Shown here piece by piece: positions 24,257 through 27,966 of a DNA stretch of 27,966 nt. Each line of letters starts with the position of its first letter. Position 1 is the first letter of the stretch. A model generated the notes under the pieces. It made no database searches, was not told where the DNA came from, and worked only from the letters and a program-made list of their open reading frames with translations. Origin of the DNA: Nitrospinota bacterium (GTDB lineage Bacteria; Nitrospinota; Nitrospinia; Nitrospinales; VA-1); contig PCCT01000065.1 in assembly GCA_002731985.1 (NCBI GenBank), positions 1-27,966 on the forward strand, given 5' to 3'. Both the position numbers and the translations under genes were made by a program.

Positions 24257-25719
24257 TCAGGAAAAATGCATTCCCGGGATTCCTAGAAAGGAGAAATCCT
24301 GACCGCCATAGTCGAGGTGTTCAGCAGATATACCATCGATATCCTTTAGCATCTGCGCCATATTTCTAGACACCATCGTTTCAGCAAGAGCAGTACCCAC
24401 TTCACCCTTTTCTATGCTGAAGCTGTTCTTGATCGAGCCGGAAAATCCCCATTCACCGCGGGTCGTCCCATAGAAAGACGGTTAACCAGCGCGCCTTGCT
24501 CTATTGATGCGATAAGGTCTGCCTTTGCATCGCTACCGGGTTCAATTCGCCAGCCGGAGGTGCTCGCGGTGTGATCAAGACCCGTCTTTCTACTGCCATA
24601 TAGATTTAAGAGGCAGTGTGGTTAATCTGCCCCTATCAACCAGACTGATTGGTTTCGTGGTATATCCGTCTTCGGTGTAAGACACGTGCCCCGGCGCATC
24701 AAAATCGCTGATGATTGAGAGGTCCGCCGTAGCGATGACTTCATCGATGCTATTTGCATAAACGGAAGCCCCCGCGATCAGCGCCTGGGCGTTAAGCTAC
24801 CCGAGCAACCAGCCAACTAGTCAACCAGGTCAGAAACCTCACTGGGCGCCAGAATGATTTCACCCACAAAACTTGAGCCGATCGATTTGGTGACAATTTG
24901 ATTCTGGGTATCGGCCAGCATGTCGCCAATCGCAAACCATTCGCATGCATGCTTGCCGGTAAGGTCATTCGCACGACCACCCGTGTAATTTAATGAGCTT
25001 GATTTATTCCCTTCAGATGCTGTGCCCATCACCTGCAACTGATAACAACCAATAGTACTTGAGAGTGCGGTTCTCTGACTGGTGACCTCATAGGATCTGA
25101 ATATAAGATGTGCAGCGCCCCCTTCTTCAGCCGTTAGCTTCGGTGTATTGGCAGCCCTGAAGTCGAGAATTTCGCTGGTCTTCTCAGTCAGCAGGTCGAG
25201 GCTGCTTTCCAGCGGGCCCTGTTCGAAATGACCTGTCTGATCAGCAGACACGGCGTTTGCCTCGTCCTGGGGTGCGCTCCTGGCGCGCTCAAACAGTTCA
25301 GCGACCTCAGCCGCGATAGCATCCTCAGAAATATCCGTGAGGCTTGATTAAGCTTTTCTGCCATCAATAATGCCAAGCATTGATACGGCATAGTCCTCGG
25401 TGCTGCACAGCAAACTTGGTTCATTGTGAGCAATATTTAGCTCGTCCTGCTCCGACACTCCAATACTAATATGACAGTCATCGAAACCTGCACCCTGCAT
25501 TCGCTGCAGTGCGAGCTCAGCAATACTTTTAAGATCCATTGCCGGTATCGATGCGAACCCCCAGTAGCCTTTGTTGAACACCCGGGCACTGATACCGCCT
25601 TCACTGGTTTGTGTGTTGGCGGTGAGATTGCCGCCTATCATGACCTTGCGGATCTTGCTCACCTCGTGCTCACGAGCCTCAGCGTAATCGACGCCAATAG
25701 GGGCAGAAAGATTGCTCAT
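24257..25719 (-). pseudogene. Decayed TldD/PmbA-family gene
   Basis: Continuous TldD/PmbA-family similarity can be traced over about 487 codons despite breaks. Frame 1 runs from ATG 25719 through FNKGYWGFAS and IGVSEQDELNIAHNEPSLL to an in-frame TAA (25348-25350). It continues in the same frame with LFERARSAPQDEANAV, LTAEEGGAAHLIF and NYTGGRANDL to TAG 24817-24819, probably a mutated Trp codon. Frameshifts follow near 24793 (resuming QALIAGASVYANS), near 24606 (resuming NLYGSRKTGLDHT and GALVNRLSMGRPA) and near 24444 (resuming SGSIKNSFSIEKGE). The C-terminus FLGIPGMHFS ends at TGA 24257-24259. Intact relatives are zinc-dependent proteases of peptide or microcin maturation. The first 70 residues look TldD-like and the rest PmbA-like. 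Confidence 0.87.
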
Positions 25720-25919
25720 GGTTGATCTCTTTTGAATATAGTATGCACAGTATATCCCAGACTGGTTTCAGGCTTAACGATGATCGGCGACGGGAATCGT
25801 TTCTAATGTTGCCAGGGAGCCTGCCAAACTAACAAAACTGAGCCATGCAGATGCGATTCGAAGCTGTCTACTGCAGCGAGTTACTTCGATGAACTACTTA
25901 CACGAGCTGTTTAGACGAA

Positions 25920-26807
25920 CTACTTGAGCGAAATGGCTTCACGTAATTCTGCGTAGCTGCGATAACCCAACTGCGGTGTCACATATTCCTGCCAGGCATC
26001 CTCGAACTGTTGCTTGAGATTCTCTTCAAGCCCCTTCTTCGCGTCCCCTACCCGTCCTGTTACAACCATCTCCATCACGCCGTTAGGCACCTGTTCAGTG
26101 AATTTTTCGCTATGCCGTGACATAAATTCAAATGTCGATTGCTGGACAATTTTTCTCTCGAAAGTCTTGCTGATATCCAGACCCATAAAGCGGGCGATCC
26201 GTCGAACGGCAGCAGGCAGATTTATCTTCATATCCTCATAGGCAATAAAGAGAACGGGGCCATCATAGTCGCCATTGTGGAAGTCAACGATGTGCTGAAA
26301 ATAGTTAATACGAAACATGTTTCGCGGGCTGTCACTTCTATCAAGCAGGAAAAGCTGTCGAGCCATCATTTCCAGTGAGATATCACCACGATCAAACAGT
26401 ATGTCCACCCAGAAGTTGTAATAGGACATCAAGGTATCACCAGGGTCACGGATGATGTTGATCACCTTGCCGCCCCTTGGCAGCTCAGATAGTGCCATGT
26501 GAGATTTAAACAGGCCTGGCGTGAAAGCTCTGGTACTCTCCAGGTCCTGCCCGAAAAAGTGCCCCGTCTCGAACCAGGGAAATACCTGCCCCAAATTCTC
26601 AAAACTCATATCACCTTTTGACCTGAGCCCATGGGCGATCTGCGCTGACCAGGTGGTTCCACATTTCGGGAAAGTCGATATGATGATGTCATCAGACTGC
26701 AACTGAGTCCGCAACCTGGCTTTGGCAATATCATCAAAGGGCCTGCTGACATGGGCGGCAAGCTGTTCTTCCGTTTGGATGGGATATCCTTCTTGTTGCT
26801 CACTCAT
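25920..26807 (-). CDS. Sulfotransferase (PAPS-dependent, SULT fold)
   Basis: This 295-residue soluble enzyme transfers a sulfo group from PAPS to a hydroxyl acceptor. The 5'-phosphosulfate loop is TFPKCGTTW (45-53) with K48. The likely catalytic base is H103 in FKSHMALS. The 3'-phosphate site is IIRDPGDTLMSYYNFW (118-133) with R120 and S128. The C-terminal PAPS-contact motif appears as GRVGDAKKGLEE. Length matches cytosolic SULT-type enzymes that act on small alcohols, steroids and phenols. The start is preceded by GAAGG. It lies 40 bases downstream of the cytochrome b561 gene and is probably cotranscribed with it. Confidence 0.92.
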   Translation of the reverse strand: MSEQQEGYPIQTEEQLAAHVSRPFDDIAKARLRTQLQSDDIIISTFPKCGTTWSAQIAHGLRSKGDMSFENLGQVFPWFETGHFFGQDLESTRAFTPGLFKSHMALSELPRGGKVINIIRDPGDTLMSYYNFWVDILFDRGDISLEMMARQLFLLDRSDSPRNMFRINYFQHIVDFHNGDYDGPVLFIAYEDMKINLPAAVRRIARFMGLDISKTFERKIVQQSTFEFMSRHSEKFTEQVPNGVMEMVVTGRVGDAKKGLEENLKQQFEDAWQEYVTPQLGYRSYAELREAISLK

Positions 26808-26847
26808 GGTGTTGACCTTCTTCAGAAAAAGTTCTGCGGGCGCCGTT

Positions 26848-27390
26848 CTAGGGTTTTCCGAAGGGTATCATTCGCTTCATCACGCTGTCCTTCTGGTGAA
26901 AGTGGTGATAAAAAGCGGCGCCTATATGACCAATGACCAGCACGGAAATCACTGTGGCAGTGACGCCGTGCAAAACATGGAATATTTTTTCCATACCTTC
27001 GTCGGCTGCGGCCAGGCCTGAGTAGTCGATAACACCGAATGCTATTACCTGATAGTCGGTTATGAACATGGCCTGGAATATGCCGAAAACAGGCTGCAGC
27101 AAAAGCAGGACATAAAGTGTCCAGTGCATAATTTTTGAGGCACGGGTTTGAAATACTGTCATTGTCTCAAGGGCGCCAGGCGGTTCATGCGTTAGGCGCC
27201 AGCCCCAGCGGAGCAGCATTAGGAGAAGTACAATGGTGCCGAGTCCCGAATGCCCCATAATAATCTGTTCGCGTTCGCTAAGGGGCAAGGATTCCAGTGA
27301 CCGCCCAAATATCAACATCAGAATGACAACGATACCAATAAACCAATGCAGCCACTTGAATGTCGCCCCATATTTAACTATTTCGCTCAT
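26848..27390 (-). CDS. Cytochrome b561 (CybB-type diheme b protein)
   Basis: The start at 27390, with TTGGAGA upstream, gives 180 residues; a longer in-frame start at 27504 adds an unlikely polar extension. Four membrane helices are visible. Histidines in the right places for two b hemes are H15 (KWLHWFIG), H47 (MGHSGLG), H141 (HVLHGVT) and H155 (VIGHIGAAF). The family moves electrons between quinol and periplasmic or membrane partners, and some relatives oxidise superoxide. The partner is not encoded here unless it is the unknown substrate system. It precedes the sulfotransferase in an apparent two-gene operon. Confidence 0.9.
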   Translation of the reverse strand: MSEIVKYGATFKWLHWFIGIVVILMLIFGRSLESLPLSEREQIIMGHSGLGTIVLLLMLLRWGWRLTHEPPGALETMTVFQTRASKIMHWTLYVLLLLQPVFGIFQAMFITDYQVIAFGVIDYSGLAAADEGMEKIFHVLHGVTATVISVLVIGHIGAAFYHHFHQKDSVMKRMIPFGKP

Positions 27391-27613
27391 ACTGTTCTCC
27401 AAGGAATTGAAAGCCGCCTGCATCCTGTGAAATTTTTGCTGTTTTGTCAAAGAAGGTTTCTGGTGTTCTTGCACCATCCCCTTCCGGGGTACCAGGTTAA
27501 TCACAATGTCACCGGGTTTCGGTTCTGATAGTATTCGATCGCCGGGGTGACTAGAAATGAATCAACCTTCCCCCGAGTTGCTTTATTGATTAACGCTTAT
27601 CTGGAGAATTATT

Positions 27614-27966
27614 GTGGAAATGAAAGGTTTTAACGAAAAAATCATCGAAGAGTTCCGTGCGAACGCAGGAAAGGTTGCAATGTTTGCCGACTACCCGATG
27701 GTTATTTTGCACACTATCGGTGCCAAGTCCGGAAAGATACACCTCGTGCCGCTGGTTTTGACTGTCAACGCGGATGATGAAATGCTGCTGTTTGCCTCGT
27801 TCGCAGGAGCGAAGACTCACCCAGCCTGGGTCTTTAACCTGCGCTCGAACCCAGAGATTACAGTTGAGTTTGGCACTGAGCAGTACACCGCCAACGTCAT
27901 CGAACTCTCTGAAGAAGATGCAAAAAGAGCGGTGCAGATTCAGGCAGGCATTACTGAACAGTTTGC
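27614..27966 (+). CDS. Deazaflavin-dependent nitroreductase (DDN)-family protein, 3' end missing
   Basis: An open frame from GTG 27614 (seven bases after GGAG; an ATG two codons later is the alternative) runs off the right edge after 117 codons. It contains VILHTIGAKSGKIHLVPLV, LLFASFAGAKTHPAWVFNL (split across the two visible motifs TIGAKSGK and THPAWVFNL) and NPEITVEFGTEQYTA. These match the F420H2-dependent nitroreductase family (PF04075 type), split-barrel proteins that bind deazaflavin F420 and reduce or detoxify quinones and nitro compounds. The family is best known from Actinobacteria, so use of F420 in this organism is uncertain; flavin-using relatives exist. Divergent from cytochrome b561, with a 223-base spacer that holds no clear promoter. 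Confidence 0.82.
   Translation, partial: MEMKGFNEKIIEEFRANAGKVAMFADYPMVILHTIGAKSGKIHLVPLVLTVNADDEMLLFASFAGAKTHPAWVFNLRSNPEITVEFGTEQYTANVIELSEEDAKRAVQIQAGITEQF

Noticed and set aside
25885..25925. Repeated GAACTACTT around the end of the sulfotransferase gene
   Set aside because: Two nine-base copies about 30 bases apart are too short and too few to call a functional repeat; no CRISPR-like periodicity.

Overview
The window looks like chromosomal DNA of a free-living, probably marine, Gammaproteobacterium. The grounds are moderate GC content, a bacterial tRNA-His with an encoded G-1 and CCA end, a TonB-dependent receptor, a sodium:solute symporter, and many catabolic genes of the kind found in heterotrophic marine gammaproteobacteria. 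No species-level marker is present, so this placement is inference.

Left region (1-16.5 kb). A 60-base tail of an IS3-type transposase lies at the left edge, then about 350 bases without a convincing gene. From 412 to 11292 an unbroken run of twelve genes reads on the minus strand with very short gaps or overlaps. In transcription order they are: a TetR regulator, two large GST-like proteins, a DUF1330 protein, a canonical GST, a six-cysteine membrane-anchored protein of unknown function, a divergent GST-like protein, a haloalkane dehalogenase, a two-domain DUF1330-like protein, a membrane-tethered DUF1330-like protein, a sulfatase and an MDR-type NADPH oxidoreductase. Divergent from tetR, a TonB-dependent receptor is followed by a second copy of the six-cysteine protein, a 22-codon GST stump, a second haloalkane dehalogenase and a truncated MFS transporter. 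The order six-cysteine protein, GST, dehalogenase occurs on both arms, so a three-gene module appears duplicated, with the GST of the right copy deleted. The 243-bp divergent intergenic region holds a perfect inverted repeat before tetR and a sigma-70-like promoter with inverted repeats before the receptor gene. The simplest reading is a TetR-controlled system that imports and dehalogenates, conjugates, desulfates and reduces an organic, possibly halogenated, compound. The substrate cannot be read from sequence.

Middle. A tRNA-His gene on the minus strand, with a clear promoter, separates this locus from a plus-strand operon: a family III CoA-transferase-like protein, an acyl-CoA synthetase, a sodium:solute symporter, a secreted CocE/NonD (S15-type) hydrolase and an atypical SDR. 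It looks like uptake and CoA activation of a carboxylic acid.

Right region. A heavily decayed TldD/PmbA-family pseudogene has two in-frame stops and at least three frameshifts, and its start looks like the beginning of tldD joined to pmbA. It is followed by a PAPS-type sulfotransferase cotranscribed with a cytochrome b561. At the right edge a deazaflavin-dependent nitroreductase-family gene runs off the window. Several gene stumps (IS tail, GST, MFS, TldD/PmbA and an unassigned C-terminal fragment) show that this segment has been repeatedly rearranged.
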